Origin: Listeria rocourtiae FSL F6-920
Lineage (GTDB): Bacteria; Bacillota; Bacilli; Lactobacillales; Listeriaceae
Direction: 5' to 3'
Assembly: GCF_000525975.1 (NCBI RefSeq)
Contig: NZ_AODK01000008.1
Span: 1 to 55,987 of the forward strand
Length of the DNA: 55,987 bases
This document shows positions 43,505 through 54,710 of the stretch, one piece after another. Position numbers and translations under genes: made by a program. Numbering within the stretch: position 1 is the stretch's first letter; each line of letters starts with the position of its first letter. The notes below the pieces were generated by a model. It did not search any database. It saw nothing but the letters and a program-made list of their open reading frames with translations, and had not been told where the DNA came from.

Positions 43505-45316
43505 TTATGCGAAAAAAAAAAATCCATATGGAGCAATCGTACATCCATGAATAGTCGCGGATTCCAATAATGGCAACCAATCATCACGCTCTGGATAAAT
43601 CGCCTTCAAATCGACTTGTTGCTCTTGGGCTGTTGGATTCATCACAAAAACATGCCAGTTAGCTTCATCAATATAACGAATGATGCCAAACAACCCACCT
43701 AGTGAGAACGGATGATACTGCCCCTTTCGCAACGCTTCATTCCGATTTCGCAACATAATTGCTTCATGGAAAAACTCACTAATCTCTGCATCCTCGCGCC
43801 CCCACGGGTAGAATTTACGATTATCAGGATCTGCACCTCCTGTAAGACCTGACTCATCCCCGTAATACACACATGGCACACCTGGTAAATTCATCAACAT
43901 GTAAATGGCCAATCGCAACTTCGCTTTATTTTCTGACAATACCGTGAAAATCCTTGGTGTATCATGCGTTCCAATATTATTCAAGTTCGCTTGCAATGCT
44001 TCTACTGGATAATTCTCTTTTAGCGCCATCATTTTTTGCGCCGTCTGTTTCGCCGTCAAACTCCCATTGAGCAAATCAATAGTCATTTGGCGGAACGGAT
44101 AATTCATCACCCCTTGCAACATACCACCTTCTAGATAATGGCGCCTCTTATCATATGCGATTTTGTTAGAGGCATCTTCCCAAACTTCCCCGATTAACAC
44201 ACGATCGGGATACTTCATCAAGGTTTCGCGAATACCACCGATAAAGTCATCGGGAAGCTCATCTGCAACGTCTAGTCGCCAACCGGCAATTCCCTGCGAT
44301 GTCCAATAATCGATAACACTACCTGGTTCGCCGTAAATCAACCGTTGAAAATCCACATTTTGCTTATTCACCACAGGTAAATTACTAACACCCCACCAAG
44401 CATCATATTGATTTGGATACTGATGGAATGTAAACCAAGAATAATATGGTGAAGCTACACTCTGATAAGCCCCAATCGATTCAAAATTACCGTACTTGTT
44501 AAAATACACACTATCCTCACCAACATGATTGAAAACACCATCCAAAATAACCCGTATTCCCATCTCGCCAGCCTTACGAATTAGATCCGCTAAAATCGAT
44601 TCATCGCCAAACATTGGATCAATTTTCTTATAATCTGACGTATCGTATTTATGATTACTCTTCGCCTCAAAAATCGGACTTAAATAGAGCCCTGAAATAC
44701 CCAGCTCTTTCAGATATGTTAACTTCTGTGTGATTCCATCCAAATTTCCACCAAAAAACTCCCAACGCACAATCTCACCATTCGCATTTTTAATGTAATA
44801 AGGCGTATCCTCTGACCTTGCATAAATAAATGAATCCGGCTTCGGTGCACGCACATGATCGTCTGCATTGAAAAAACGATCAACAAAAATATGATAAAAA
44901 ACCGCATCCTGATACCATTCTGGTGCCTTATCCGCATACTCAAAGCAGGTCAGTTGATACGTACGAATATCATCGTAATTTTCCGTAAAAAAACCTTTGC
45001 CACCATATAAATCAGGATTATTAAAGTAATACGTCGTTCGCGTTTGTGTATCGAAATCCTGCTCAATTTTAAAATAATAAAAATAAAGCCCCGTCGCCGC
45101 ATATGGCTGGAAGGAAACCTGATAAGCATTACCTTGCGTATGGCTCATCGCAAAACTCTGCTCCTCCATGCCATCTTTGTGAATTTTAAGCTCCACTTTG
45201 GAAACATAAGGAAGCGCGACATCAATTCGAAAATCAATCGTCGCGCTCGCATTCACTGCGCCAAAAGGTCGTTTGTAAAGCTCATTCCATGAATCAAATA
45301 AGACTACTTCCGCCAC
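43505..45316 (-). CDS. GH13 alpha-amylase/neopullulanase-type enzyme
   Basis: 603 residues. An N-terminal beta-domain of about 125 residues precedes a GH13 barrel. Conserved regions are DGVFNHVG (region I), GWRLDVADE (II, nucleophile Asp), LIGEVWED (III, acid Glu), NIGTHDTPR (IV), plus VFYHIFVDRFFNAD at the barrel start, typical of the neopullulanase/cyclomaltodextrinase group. No signal peptide, so it acts in the cytosol, most likely on glycogen limit dextrins or maltodextrins. Last gene of the glycogen operon. The 3' end holds an A11 run (43512-43522) encoding the terminal FFFF, so the extreme C-terminus is uncertain. Confidence 0.92.
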   Translation of the reverse strand: MAEVVLFDSWNELYKRPFGAVNASATIDFRIDVALPYVSKVELKIHKDGMEEQSFAMSHTQGNAYQVSFQPYAATGLYFYYFKIEQDFDTQTRTTYYFNNPDLYGGKGFFTENYDDIRTYQLTCFEYADKAPEWYQDAVFYHIFVDRFFNADDHVRAPKPDSFIYARSEDTPYYIKNANGEIVRWEFFGGNLDGITQKLTYLKELGISGLYLSPIFEAKSNHKYDTSDYKKIDPMFGDESILADLIRKAGEMGIRVILDGVFNHVGEDSVYFNKYGNFESIGAYQSVASPYYSWFTFHQYPNQYDAWWGVSNLPVVNKQNVDFQRLIYGEPGSVIDYWTSQGIAGWRLDVADELPDDFIGGIRETLMKYPDRVLIGEVWEDASNKIAYDKRRHYLEGGMLQGVMNYPFRQMTIDLLNGSLTAKQTAQKMMALKENYPVEALQANLNNIGTHDTPRIFTVLSENKAKLRLAIYMLMNLPGVPCVYYGDESGLTGGADPDNRKFYPWGREDAEISEFFHEAIMLRNRNEALRKGQYHPFSLGGLFGIIRYIDEANWHVFVMNPTAQEQQVDLKAIYPERDDWLPLLESATIHGCTIAPYGFFFFA

Positions 45317-45334
45317 TGGTTAAACTCCCTTTCG

Positions 45335-47741
45335 TCACAAGTTTTTATTGTGGTGCACATTCCAAATTTCATCCGCATAGTGCATAATCGTGTAGTCTGA
45401 TGAAAACTCCCCCGCATGCGCGATGTTCAGAAGTGACATCTGATTCCACCTCTTCCGATCACGATACAAGCCATCAATTCGTGACTGTGCATGCACATAA
45501 GACTCATAATCCTTCAGCACAAAATATTCATCATTATACTTTAAAAGCGAATCGAAAATTTCGCGCCCCTCTGCCTCAATGTTCGGAATCGTCCCATCAA
45601 TAAGCGCATCCAGACAGCGTTTTAATCGCGGATTATGATCATAAATCTCGTGCGAATGATAAGAATTCGAATCATAAAAGTGATACAACTCCTGATCCTG
45701 CATTCCAAATAATAGCATATTCTCATCGCCGACCCTATCACGAATTTCCACATTCGCCCCGTCTAACGTAGCAAGCGTAATCGCCCCATTTAGCATCAAT
45801 TTCATATTACTTGTTCCGGATGCCTCTTTTGTAACAAGTGAAATCTGCTCACTAATATCAGCTGCAGGAATAATTTTTTCTGCAAGTGTCACGCCGTAAT
45901 TTTCCACGAACACGACTTTAATTTTGTTAGCAATTGACGTATCATTATTAATCAAATCTGCCACTGCATTAATCAACTTGATAATTTCCTTTGCATAGGA
46001 ATAACTAGGTGCTGCCTTCGCCCCAAAAATAAATACACGCGGAACCATCTCTTCCTCCGAGTTTGTTTCCTTTAACTTCAAATATAGCGATAAAATATGC
46101 AATACATTCAGCAATTGCCGTTTATACGCATGAAGTCGCTTAATCTGGACATCAAAAACTGCATTTGGATTAATGTCAATTCCCATCGTTTCTTCAACAT
46201 ATGCCGCTAAATGTTGCTTATTCGCCAATTTGACCTGTTCTAGTTTTTCAAGTAAAACAGTATCCTCCTTGAAGGCTTTCAGTAAGTATAGTTCATTCGG
46301 TTTTGTCTTCCACTCAGTGCCAATATAGTCGCTAATCAGATTACTCAAACCTTCATTGCTCAGCAACAGCCAACGACGGTGTGTAATCCCATTCGTCTTA
46401 TTATTAAAACGAGCTGGATACGCCAAATAAAAATCGTGCAATGCTTTTTCCTTTAAAATCTCCGTATGCAATTTGGCCACGCCGTTAACGCTATGACTCC
46501 CAATAATAGCCAAGTGTGCCATATGAATAACGCCATCTTGAATAATCGCTGTTCGCTGCGTAAAATTGGCTCCATAAAGTGGCGTCATACTTTCCAAATG
46601 CCGACGATTAATCTCACAAATAATCTGGTAAATCCGTGGTACTAAATCCGAAACCATCTGCTCAGGCCACTTTTCAAGCGCTTCTGCCATAATCGTATGA
46701 TTCGTATACGAGCACGTTTTCATCGTAATCGCCCACGCTGCATCCCAACTCATTCCTTCTTCATCAAGTAAAATTCGCATCAACTCTGGGATACACATCG
46801 TTGGGTGTGTATCGTTGATGTGAATCGAAATTTTCTCCGCCAAATGCTCCATTGACACGCCCAATTTTAGATAGTAACGAATGATACTCTGTACACCAGC
46901 CGAAACAAAAAAAATACTCCTGCTTCAAGCGCAACAACCGACCATCATAGCTAGAATCATCTGGATATAGCATCTCCGAAATACTATGGACGGACTTCCG
47001 CCGTTCCTCCGAAAAATAGTCCATTTCCTCGCTTGGCGGTATTTCAGCCGACCAAAGCCGCAAATTATTCACCGTATCATTCGCATAGCCAGTCATCGCC
47101 GTATCATAAGGCACCGCTAAAATATCCTCCGTGTGCGAATAAATTGGTTTAATATGACCATTCTCATCCTCTTCCAAATGAACATCTCCAAAAAAGCGCA
47201 CAATCTCTGCCTTATTCTCACGCCGTGTTTCCCATACATTCGTATGTCTCAACCAGTCATCCGGCAACTCAACTTGGTAACCATTCACAAATTTCTGCTT
47301 AAACAACCCGTAGCGATAACGAATCCCGTTCCCATTTCCCGGCACATCACATGTCGCCATTGAATCCATAAAGCAAGCCGCCAATCTGCCTAGCCCGCCA
47401 TTGCCGAGACCGGGATCCGCCTCGATTGCTTCCAAACTGGCAAATTCCACACCAAGCTCCGCCAAACCTTCTCGAACCGTATCCAAAATACCCAAATTCA
47501 GCAAATTACTTTTTAATAACTTCCCAGGTAGAAACTCAATCGAAAAATAGTAAACTTGTTTTGCTTGATCTTGCTGATATTCCTTCTTCGTCTGCATCCA
47601 ATTTTGAGCTGTGTACTCCTTGACAACACTTCCCAATGTGATGTACTGTTCCAGTGGTGTCAAATCATGAATTTCCGAAGCGTAAAGACTCGTCAATACA
47701 CGATTGTACTCTTTTTTAAAATGCTCTTTACTAATTTCCAA
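45335..47741 (-). CDS. glgP: Glycogen phosphorylase, frameshifted
   Basis: PLP-dependent phosphorylase releasing glucose-1-phosphate. Two printed frames meet at an A8 run (46907-46914). With seven bases they join as QEYFFVSAGVQSIIRYYLKL, giving 801 residues, normal for GlgP. Features are QVYYFSIEFLPGKLLKSNLLNLG, DPGLGNGGLGRLAACFMDSMA, HINDTHPTMCIPELMRILLDEE and the PLP-Lys region KEASGTSNMKLMLNGAITLATLDGANVEI. TTG start seven bases after GGGAGG. Fifth gene of the operon. Confidence 0.94.
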
Positions 47742-47791
47742 TATGATTCCTCCCTACTTGCGTTTGACTAGCTTGTGCTTTGTAATAAACA

Positions 47792-49216
47792 TTATTTTTC
47801 ATAGATACCCTTGTATTTTTCAGCTGAAACTTTCCAACTGAAATCCTTGTCCATCGCTTGCGTCACAAGCTGCCGCCAAACATCAGGTTGTTCCTCATAC
47901 AGCGTGATTGCCGATTCTAAAATAGTTCTAAAAATGCCAGCATCATAGTTATCAAAACTAAAACCAGTGCCTTCACGCGTGTACTTATTAAAAGGCTGAA
48001 CAGTATCTCTCAAGCCACCTGTTTCATGCACAACTGGAAGTGTCCCATAACGCATCGCAATCAACTGCGAAATCCCGCATGGCTCAAACCAAGAAGGCAT
48101 CAACAACATGTCCCCCGCCGCATAAAGCTGTTGTGCAAAGCCAATGTCAAAATCAATATTCGCCGACATTTTATCCGGATACACATGCTCGAAAAAGCGA
48201 TAAGAGTCCTCAAAAGCTGTTTCTCCTTTACCGAGAATCACGATTTGAACATCCTTTTGCAATAACGCATCCAAGCTTTCTTCCACTAGATGGCATCCTT
48301 TTTGGTGAGTCAAACGCGATACCATAATAATCAGCGGCACATCTGCTCGCACCGGTAAACCGAGACGCTCCTGCATTGCTGCCTTATTTTTGGCTTTTCC
48401 AGTCATAGCCTTCTGGCTAAAGGTATTCGGAATCAGCGAATCATTTGCTGGATCATTCAACTCCTGATCAATCCCGTTTAATATGCCCGTCAATTTCCAA
48501 GCATTCGCCCGTAGCAAACCATCCAAACGCTCCCCATAAAGTGGTGTCTGAATTTCCTGTGCATAGCTTGGGCTAACCGTCGTAATCTGATCTGCAAACT
48601 GAATCGCACCCTTCATAAAGTTCACATCATCATAATACTTAATCCCATCTTCATGCCACATCTGCATCCCAATTCCGAGCAAATCTTCCAAAACCCGCGG
48701 TGAATAAATTCCTTGAAACTGCAAATTATGAATCGTCAACACCGTCCGAATCCCTTGATACGCATCAATCCAATGATACTTATCTGCAAGTAACAGCGGA
48801 ATAATCCCCGTATGCCAATCATTCACGTGCAACCAATCCGGAACAAAATCAATTTTCTCCATCATTTCACAAACCGCCATCGAGAAAAATGCATAGCGCT
48901 CCGCATCATCGTAATCCCCATACACATTCGGTCGATCAAAATAATACAAGTTATCAATAAAATAGAAGCGCACGCCGTCACGTACCAACGTCTTCACACC
49001 GCAAAACTGCTGACGCCAACCAACGTCCACCGTAAACTGTGTCACATCCTCCATCTCATCCTTAAATTCCTGCGCCATCTTCGTGTGAAACGGTAGCACT
49101 ACGCGGATATCAACGCCCTGCTTCACCAATTCTTTTGGTAATGCATACGCCACATCTGCAAGCCCACCTACTTTCACAAATGGAAAAACCTCCGCTGCTG
49201 CAAATAGGACTTTCAT
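47792..49216 (-). CDS. glgA: Glycogen synthase (ADP-glucose type)
   Basis: 474-residue GT5 glycogen synthase that extends alpha-1,4 glucan from ADP-glucose. The ADP-glucose-binding KVGGLADV is at residues 15-22. LHVNDWHTGIIPLLL, LTIHNLQFQGIY and the C-terminal MPSWFEPCGISQLIAMRYGTLPVVHETGGLRDTV complete the signature. It overlaps the glgD stop by four bases (ATGA). Followed by glgP after about 50 bases. Confidence 0.97.
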   Translation of the reverse strand: MKVLFAAAEVFPFVKVGGLADVAYALPKELVKQGVDIRVVLPFHTKMAQEFKDEMEDVTQFTVDVGWRQQFCGVKTLVRDGVRFYFIDNLYYFDRPNVYGDYDDAERYAFFSMAVCEMMEKIDFVPDWLHVNDWHTGIIPLLLADKYHWIDAYQGIRTVLTIHNLQFQGIYSPRVLEDLLGIGMQMWHEDGIKYYDDVNFMKGAIQFADQITTVSPSYAQEIQTPLYGERLDGLLRANAWKLTGILNGIDQELNDPANDSLIPNTFSQKAMTGKAKNKAAMQERLGLPVRADVPLIIMVSRLTHQKGCHLVEESLDALLQKDVQIVILGKGETAFEDSYRFFEHVYPDKMSANIDFDIGFAQQLYAAGDMLLMPSWFEPCGISQLIAMRYGTLPVVHETGGLRDTVQPFNKYTREGTGFSFDNYDAGIFRTILESAITLYEEQPDVWRQLVTQAMDKDFSWKVSAEKYKGIYEK

Positions 49217-50361
49217 CCGACCTCCGCCCCTCTGCTTGTCTCAATTTGTTCATCTTTCTTCACAACAATCGGATTCCCTGGCGTCCCAATCAACGCAACG
49301 CCTGGTGCAATAACGCTTTTCTTATCCGCAATGACATATTCTAATCGCGCGCCCTCACCAACTCGAGCACCTTGCATAATCATCGAATTGCTCACGCTCG
49401 CTCCTTCTTCCAACACCACGTTTCGGAATAACAACGAATGCTCCGCTGATCCACGCAATAAACAACCATTCGCGACCAAACAGTCCTTTATATCCGAGCT
49501 CTCGGCGTAAAAAGTTGGCACCTCATTCTTTGCTTTCGTATGGATTTTCTGATTCTCTTGGAATAGCGCTGATAAATTATGATCCTCCAACATATCAAAA
49601 TTTCCATCAAAATACGAGTTCACCGAATAAATTTGTCGCAAGTAGCCCGTGTATTCAAAACCGTTCGCTTTCGTATGTTCCACCGCCTGCTTCATCACGG
49701 CATCCAGCGAAAAATCACGCCCTGTTTCACGGTAATTAGCAAGCAATTTCAACAATAATTCCTGCTTCAACAAATAAATCTCCATGCTAAGTGCACTATT
49801 CTCCGGCAGCTGCTCCTCTTTTCCAACTTCCTCATTCGCCAAAATTTTTCCTCCTGGCGTTAAATCAAGTGTCATCAAATTCTCATGATTCCCCGCCTCA
49901 ATAGAAGACGTAATCTTCTTATAAACCACTGTCACATCAGCGTCTTGTTGCTTATGATGTTGCAAAACCGATTTCAAATCAAGATTACAAATCATCTTAC
50001 TCCCCATGATAACCACGTATTCCGTCGCCGATTTCGTCAAAAAATTCAAGCTGTTATCATAATTCTCCTGTGACAAATCATCTGCATTACGTTCATCAAA
50101 CACAAACAAACCACCGTACATCGTGTTCAAATCCCATTCCTTTCCGCTCCTAATATGGTCAAACAAAGAGCGGTTATTCTCATTCAAAAACATCGCAATC
50201 GTATTAATACCTGCATTCGTCATATTCGATAACGGAAAATCAATCAAGCGATAACGACACGCAAATGGCATCGCTGCAAGAGGTCGGTTTTTCGTCAAAG
50301 GCTGCATTCCTTCTTTATTTTCCGATAAGTTTAATATTCCACAAATTTTATTAGCCTTCAT
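49213..50361 (-). CDS. glgD: GlgD subunit of glucose-1-phosphate adenylyltransferase
   Basis: 382-residue GlgC paralogue. The N-terminal ATP-binding loop is degenerate ([39 protein letters not shown] versus the intact loop of GlgC), as is usual for GlgD, which forms a complex with GlgC and raises its activity. The C-terminal beta-helix with hexapeptide repeats is visible ([31 protein letters not shown]). Overlaps glgC by 11 bases and glgA by four. Confidence 0.94.
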   Translation of the reverse strand: MKANKICGILNLSENKEGMQPLTKNRPLAAMPFACRYRLIDFPLSNMTNAGINTIAMFLNENNRSLFDHIRSGKEWDLNTMYGGLFVFDERNADDLSQENYDNSLNFLTKSATEYVVIMGSKMICNLDLKSVLQHHKQQDADVTVVYKKITSSIEAGNHENLMTLDLTPGGKILANEEVGKEEQLPENSALSMEIYLLKQELLLKLLANYRETGRDFSLDAVMKQAVEHTKANGFEYTGYLRQIYSVNSYFDGNFDMLEDHNLSALFQENQKIHTKAKNEVPTFYAESSDIKDCLVANGCLLRGSAEHSLLFRNVVLEEGASVSNSMIMQGARVGEGARLEYVIADKKSVIAPGVALIGTPGNPIVVKKDEQIETSRGAEVG

Positions 50362-51517
50362 CTTCCGACACTCCTATCATTGCATGGTGACCCACGACTT
50401 GAATCTCGTCCTCACCCAAAATTTCCACATTATCCGCAATAACTGCATTTTCACCAACAATTGCTCGTTTTAACACCACATTATTCCCAATTACCGCATT
50501 TGGCATAATCACACTGTCCTCAATCACGCTATTCTCGCCAACCTTCACATTCTGCGACAAAATCGAATGCTTAACTTTACCATTTATAAAGCACCCATCG
50601 ACAATCAGCGCATTTTTTACATCTGCCTGTTTCGTAATATGCTGTGGTGGTGCAATCGGATTTTTCGAATAAATGCGCCATTCCCGATCCCTAATATTCA
50701 ACTCGTGGCAAGGATTAATGAACTCCATGTTCGCTTCCCACAAACTTGAAATCGTGCCAACATCTTTCCAATAACCAGAAAAACGATACGCAAAAATATG
50801 CTCACCGTTATTCAAATACGCTGGCACAATATTTTTCCCAAAGTCGCTCATATCTATATTTTTAGACTGCGCATCTTTCAAATACTGTCGCAATAAACTC
50901 CATTTAAATATATAAATCCCCATCGATGCTAAATTACTTTTCGGCTCTGCTGGCTTCTCTTCAAACTCAATAATCCGCCCTGTGTTATCTATATTCATAA
51001 TTCCAAATCGTGACGCTTCTTCCATTGGCACCTCAATAACAGCCACCGTCAGCGCTGCATTTTTTTCCTTATGATAATCGAGCATTTTCTCATAATCCAT
51101 TTTATAAATATGATCCCCTGATAAAATTAGTACATATTCCGGATTATGACTATCGATAAAACTTACATTCTGGTGAATCGCGTGTGCCGTTCCTTTAAAC
51201 CACTTCTCACCTTCCAAACTAAGATGCGGTTGCAAAATCGTCACGCCACCACTCTTATAATCTAAATCAAAATATGAGCCGTCCCCAATATGTTCATTCA
51301 ACTCAAGTGGCTGATACTGCGTCACTACTCCAACCGTATCAATACCCGAATTGGAACAATTACTTAACGAAAAATCAATAATTCGGTACTTCCCACCAAA
51401 TGAAACAGCTGGTTTTGCCATTGTTTTCGTTAAATCCCCGAGCCTTGAACCTTGTCCACCTGCTAAAATCATTGCAATCATGTCATTTTTCATAATCATC
51501 TGGGACTGCTTTTTCAC
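50351..51517 (-). CDS. glgC: Glucose-1-phosphate adenylyltransferase
   Basis: 388 residues. Makes ADP-glucose from ATP and glucose-1-phosphate, the controlled step of bacterial glycogen synthesis. Intact nucleotide loop [23 protein letters not shown], glucose-phosphate region [20 protein letters not shown], and a C-terminal left-handed beta-helix ([30 protein letters not shown]). GTG start, six bases after GAAGGGGA, which overlaps the glgB stop. Confidence 0.96.
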   Translation of the reverse strand: MKKQSQMIMKNDMIAMILAGGQGSRLGDLTKTMAKPAVSFGGKYRIIDFSLSNCSNSGIDTVGVVTQYQPLELNEHIGDGSYFDLDYKSGGVTILQPHLSLEGEKWFKGTAHAIHQNVSFIDSHNPEYVLILSGDHIYKMDYEKMLDYHKEKNAALTVAVIEVPMEEASRFGIMNIDNTGRIIEFEEKPAEPKSNLASMGIYIFKWSLLRQYLKDAQSKNIDMSDFGKNIVPAYLNNGEHIFAYRFSGYWKDVGTISSLWEANMEFINPCHELNIRDREWRIYSKNPIAPPQHITKQADVKNALIVDGCFINGKVKHSILSQNVKVGENSVIEDSVIMPNAVIGNNVVLKRAIVGENAVIADNVEILGEDEIQVVGHHAMIGVSEDEG

Positions 51518-51529
51518 GGCAAATCCCCT

Positions 51530-53461
51530 TCACCGCCCTTTTTTATATCCTTTTATTCTTTTCGGCTTAATAATAAGTACACTCGTTGCGGGCATGATAA
51601 CTTCTATACTATACGGTTGTCCATTATGCCCCGCCTCACTCGTGCGCATTTCTGCTTGCGCCGTCTTCCAAGTCCCGCCAAAATCAAACGACTCCGTATT
51701 CAACAACTCTGCATAAACCCCTTCATAAGGAACTCCAATCCTGACTCGCTGCCTTTCCACTGGCACAAAATTACACGCTACCACGAGGAAATCGCGCGGC
51801 TTTGTACCTCGGCGAATAAACGTCAAAATCGACTCATCTCGATTATCTGCATCCAAAATTGCCATCCCAGCAGAATCATGATCGAGCTCAAACAATGCCC
51901 GGTGCCCCACATAAATTGCATTTAAAGACTTCACAAAAAATTGATATTGGTGATTCAAATCTTGTTTTAAATCTGCCCATTCCAATTCTTCTGCGAACTT
52001 CCATTCCAAAAATTGTCCTGTCTCGTTGCCCATGAAGTTTAATTTTTTCCCAGGGTGCATCATCAAAAATGCCTCCAATGTTCGGAGTCCCGCAAACTGG
52101 TTATATCGATCCCCTGGCATTTTGTGCATCATCGATTTTTTACCATGTACCACTTCATCATGTGACAACGCCAAAATATAATTCTCCTTAAACATATACA
52201 TGAACGAAAACGTCACGAGATTAAAATGATCCTTTCGAAACAAAGGATCCATCTCGAAAAATTCTAAGATATCGTTCATCCACCCCATATTCCACTTATA
52301 ATTAAAACCGAGCCCGCCAACATCAACAGGTAACGTCACACCTGGATATGCTGTACTTTCCTCTGCAATCATTAACATGTCCGGATATCGCTTAAAAACC
52401 TCTGTATTTAACTTTTGAACAAAAGCGACACCAGCCTTATTCACATTTCCGCCATCTTCATTTGCTTCCCAGTATCCATCATCATAATCCAAATAAATCA
52501 TATTCGATACTGCGTCAACACGCAAACCATCCAAATGACACATTTCAATCCAAAAAAGTGCATTTGAAATCAAAAAACTATGCACCTCAGCCTTAGACAA
52601 ATCAAAATTAAGCGCTCCCCAGCGGACATTATCTGCCTGAAACGTCTTCCAATATTCAAACTGTGGCGTACCATCAAAATAAGATAACGCATTATCATTT
52701 CGACAAAAATGCCCCGGTACCCAATCCATAATTACACCAATATTCGCGGCATGACAAGCATCCACAAAACTCATAAAATCTTCTAAGCTCCCGTAACGCG
52801 CCGACAACGCATAATAACCCGTAATTTGATAGCCCCAAGATGCGTCCAGTGGATGTTCCATGAGTGGCATAAACTCAATATGCGTATAACCCATCTCCAT
52901 CACATATGGAATCAGCATATCCGCAAGTTCCGCAAAAGTATAAAACTCTGCATCCCTACCATCCTGTGGTTTCCGCCAAGAACCGGCATGCACCTCATAA
53001 ATATTGAGTGGTGCCTGATATAAATTTTTCCGCTTCCGTTTTGCCATCCAGCGTCCATCTGTCCATTTGAAATCTGGCATTTTGGTTACCACGGCCGCAT
53101 CCTTTGGTCTTAACTCAAACGCCAATGCATACGGGTCCATCTTTAATTTCTGGTTGCCATTTGAATCCTCCACCAAAATCTTATAATGATTTCCCTGTTT
53201 CGCTTTCGTCGAAAAGCCTTCCCAAATTCCCGTATTCCCAATTTTATGCAAAATTATCCCAGTATCCCAATCGCAAAAATCACCGACGATCGCAATTTTC
53301 TGTGCGTTTGGAGCCCAAACACGAAACGAAAACCCTTCTTTCCCATCCGCATCCACTGCAAACTGACACCCCATCAGCTGATAACTCTGAAAATGACTCC
53401 CCGTATTAAATAAATATGTATCCGCTTCTGACATGTTTCCGATCTGCAATTTATTACTCAC
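51530..53461 (-). CDS. glgB: 1,4-alpha-glucan branching enzyme
   Basis: 643 residues, GH13 branching enzyme introducing alpha-1,6 links. N-terminal CBM48 (FRVWAPNAQKIAIVGDFCDWD), then the branching-enzyme signatures YTHIEFMPLMEHPLDASWGYQITGYYA, GVIMDWVPGHF, GLRVDAVSNMIYLDY (nucleophile Asp), MLMIAEESTAYPGVT (acid Glu) and ALSHDEVVHGKKSMM. GTG start at 53461, seven bases after AGGGTG; a longer reading has no such support. First gene of glgB-C-D-A-P-amylase. Confidence 0.96.
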   Translation of the reverse strand: MSNKLQIGNMSEADTYLFNTGSHFQSYQLMGCQFAVDADGKEGFSFRVWAPNAQKIAIVGDFCDWDTGIILHKIGNTGIWEGFSTKAKQGNHYKILVEDSNGNQKLKMDPYALAFELRPKDAAVVTKMPDFKWTDGRWMAKRKRKNLYQAPLNIYEVHAGSWRKPQDGRDAEFYTFAELADMLIPYVMEMGYTHIEFMPLMEHPLDASWGYQITGYYALSARYGSLEDFMSFVDACHAANIGVIMDWVPGHFCRNDNALSYFDGTPQFEYWKTFQADNVRWGALNFDLSKAEVHSFLISNALFWIEMCHLDGLRVDAVSNMIYLDYDDGYWEANEDGGNVNKAGVAFVQKLNTEVFKRYPDMLMIAEESTAYPGVTLPVDVGGLGFNYKWNMGWMNDILEFFEMDPLFRKDHFNLVTFSFMYMFKENYILALSHDEVVHGKKSMMHKMPGDRYNQFAGLRTLEAFLMMHPGKKLNFMGNETGQFLEWKFAEELEWADLKQDLNHQYQFFVKSLNAIYVGHRALFELDHDSAGMAILDADNRDESILTFIRRGTKPRDFLVVACNFVPVERQRVRIGVPYEGVYAELLNTESFDFGGTWKTAQAEMRTSEAGHNGQPYSIEVIMPATSVLIIKPKRIKGYKKGR

Positions 53462-53531
53462 TTCATCACACCCTTTTTGAATAATCTGTTTTCTCTCTAT
53501 TTCAAAACAAAAAATCATTCTGTCGCGTCCA

Positions 53532-53558
53532 TTTATGAAGTAAATCGGAAACTGTCAA
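53532..53558 (-). promoter_or_regulatory. Candidate promoter of the glycogen operon
   Basis: On the minus strand a perfect TTGACA (53553-53558) precedes a poor -10 (TAAATG or ATAAAT) at 16-17 bases, about 70 bases before glgB. The weak -10 leaves this uncertain. No catabolite (cre) site was recognised. Confidence 0.35.
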
Positions 53559-53655
53559 CATAATTTCCTTATTCCTAATATACCAGATTTCTTGGCTTTT
53601 TGAAAATAATACCATCAGTAAAGCTTATATCATTTTTTATTTATCAAAAACTGCG

Positions 53656-53697
53656 TAAAATAAAGAGCCTAAGCATTGTAGCCTAGACTCTCTATGT
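53656..53697 (-). terminator. Terminator downstream of lplA
   Basis: Arms AGAGCCTA (53664-53671) and TAGACTCT (53684-53691), one wobble, T-rich tail on the minus strand. Confidence 0.8.
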
Positions 53698-53700
53698 TTA

Positions 53701-54696
53701 TTAATACACTAAATCTAAGAAGTCTTCCTTTGTAATGTTACCAAAATAATGTTTTATATCTACATCAGATAACGCCTTTTCTACTGCACTTCGCTCATAA
53801 TTAACACCGCGAAGTTTACTTTCAATCTCTGTCACATCACCAACCCCAAAGAAATCACCGAAAATCTTCACGTCTGCAATGATACTTTTCACAACATCTA
53901 GGCGCACATCAATACCCCCAACTGGAAAACGCTTCGTCCGTTCCAAGTTAAACTTAGGCGACTTTCCATAATTCCAATCCCAGTTATTATAGCGCTTCGC
54001 CGAAATCGCACGAATCTTTTCCCAATCGGCCTCCGTAAGCACATATTCTTTCACATCCGCCACACTTTCGACTTCAAAAATATCTAGCAGAAGTAAATCG
54101 CGAAATTCCTCCGTCGTCATCTTGTTCTCCATAAACTCCGAAATATTCGCAACCCGGCTCCTCACTGACTTAATGCCCTTCGATTCAATTTTATCCTTAC
54201 GAACCTTTAACGACGCCACGACATCATCCAAGTTCAAATCAAGCATCAACGTTCCGTGCGAAAACATCTTGCCCTTTGTCGCGAATTGCGCATTACCAGA
54301 CACTTTGAAACCATCGATTAACAAATCATTGCGCCCTTTCAATTCCGCATTCACACCTTGTTTTTTTAGCGCCACGACAATCGGCTCAGTAAATTTTGCG
54401 AAGTTATGAAACGAATCGCCATCATCGTTCGTGATAAAACTGAAATTCAAATTTCCCTCATCATGATAAACCGCTCCCCCACCAGATAGACGACGCACGA
54501 CCTTAATATTATTTTCTGCGACATATTCCGTATTAATTTCCTCAATCGTATTCTGATTACGCCCAATAATAATTGATGGCTGGTTAATATAAAACAGCAA
54601 CACTGGCTCATCTAAATCAAGCTCCGTCAAAATAAATTCTTCCACCGCCAAATTAATCGTTGGATCTAACACATTTTTATTATCAATAAAATACAC
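53701..54696 (-). CDS. lplA: Lipoate-protein ligase A
   Basis: 331 residues. Activates free lipoate with ATP and attaches it to E2/GcvH proteins. The ligase core has PVLLFYINQPSIIIGRNQNTIEEIN, the motif VVRRLSGGGAVYHDEGNLNFSFI, the catalytic-Lys area NDLLIDGFKVSGNAQFATKGKMFSHGTLML and a C-terminal accessory domain from about 255. GTG start nine bases after AAGGAGG. It is 14 bases downstream of a YhfI-type MBL gene, the order known for yhfI-lplJ in Bacillus. Confidence 0.95.
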   Translation of the reverse strand: MYFIDNKNVLDPTINLAVEEFILTELDLDEPVLLFYINQPSIIIGRNQNTIEEINTEYVAENNIKVVRRLSGGGAVYHDEGNLNFSFITNDDGDSFHNFAKFTEPIVVALKKQGVNAELKGRNDLLIDGFKVSGNAQFATKGKMFSHGTLMLDLNLDDVVASLKVRKDKIESKGIKSVRSRVANISEFMENKMTTEEFRDLLLLDIFEVESVADVKEYVLTEADWEKIRAISAKRYNNWDWNYGKSPKFNLERTKRFPVGGIDVRLDVVKSIIADVKIFGDFFGVGDVTEIESKLRGVNYERSAVEKALSDVDIKHYFGNITKEDFLDLVY

Positions 54697-54710
54697 GCTT
54701 TATTTCCTCC

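Noticed and set aside
39726-53461. Genomic island inserted at tRNA-Gly
   Set aside because: No integrase, no repeat of the tRNA 3' end was seen, and the tRNA 3' end faces away from the accessory genes.
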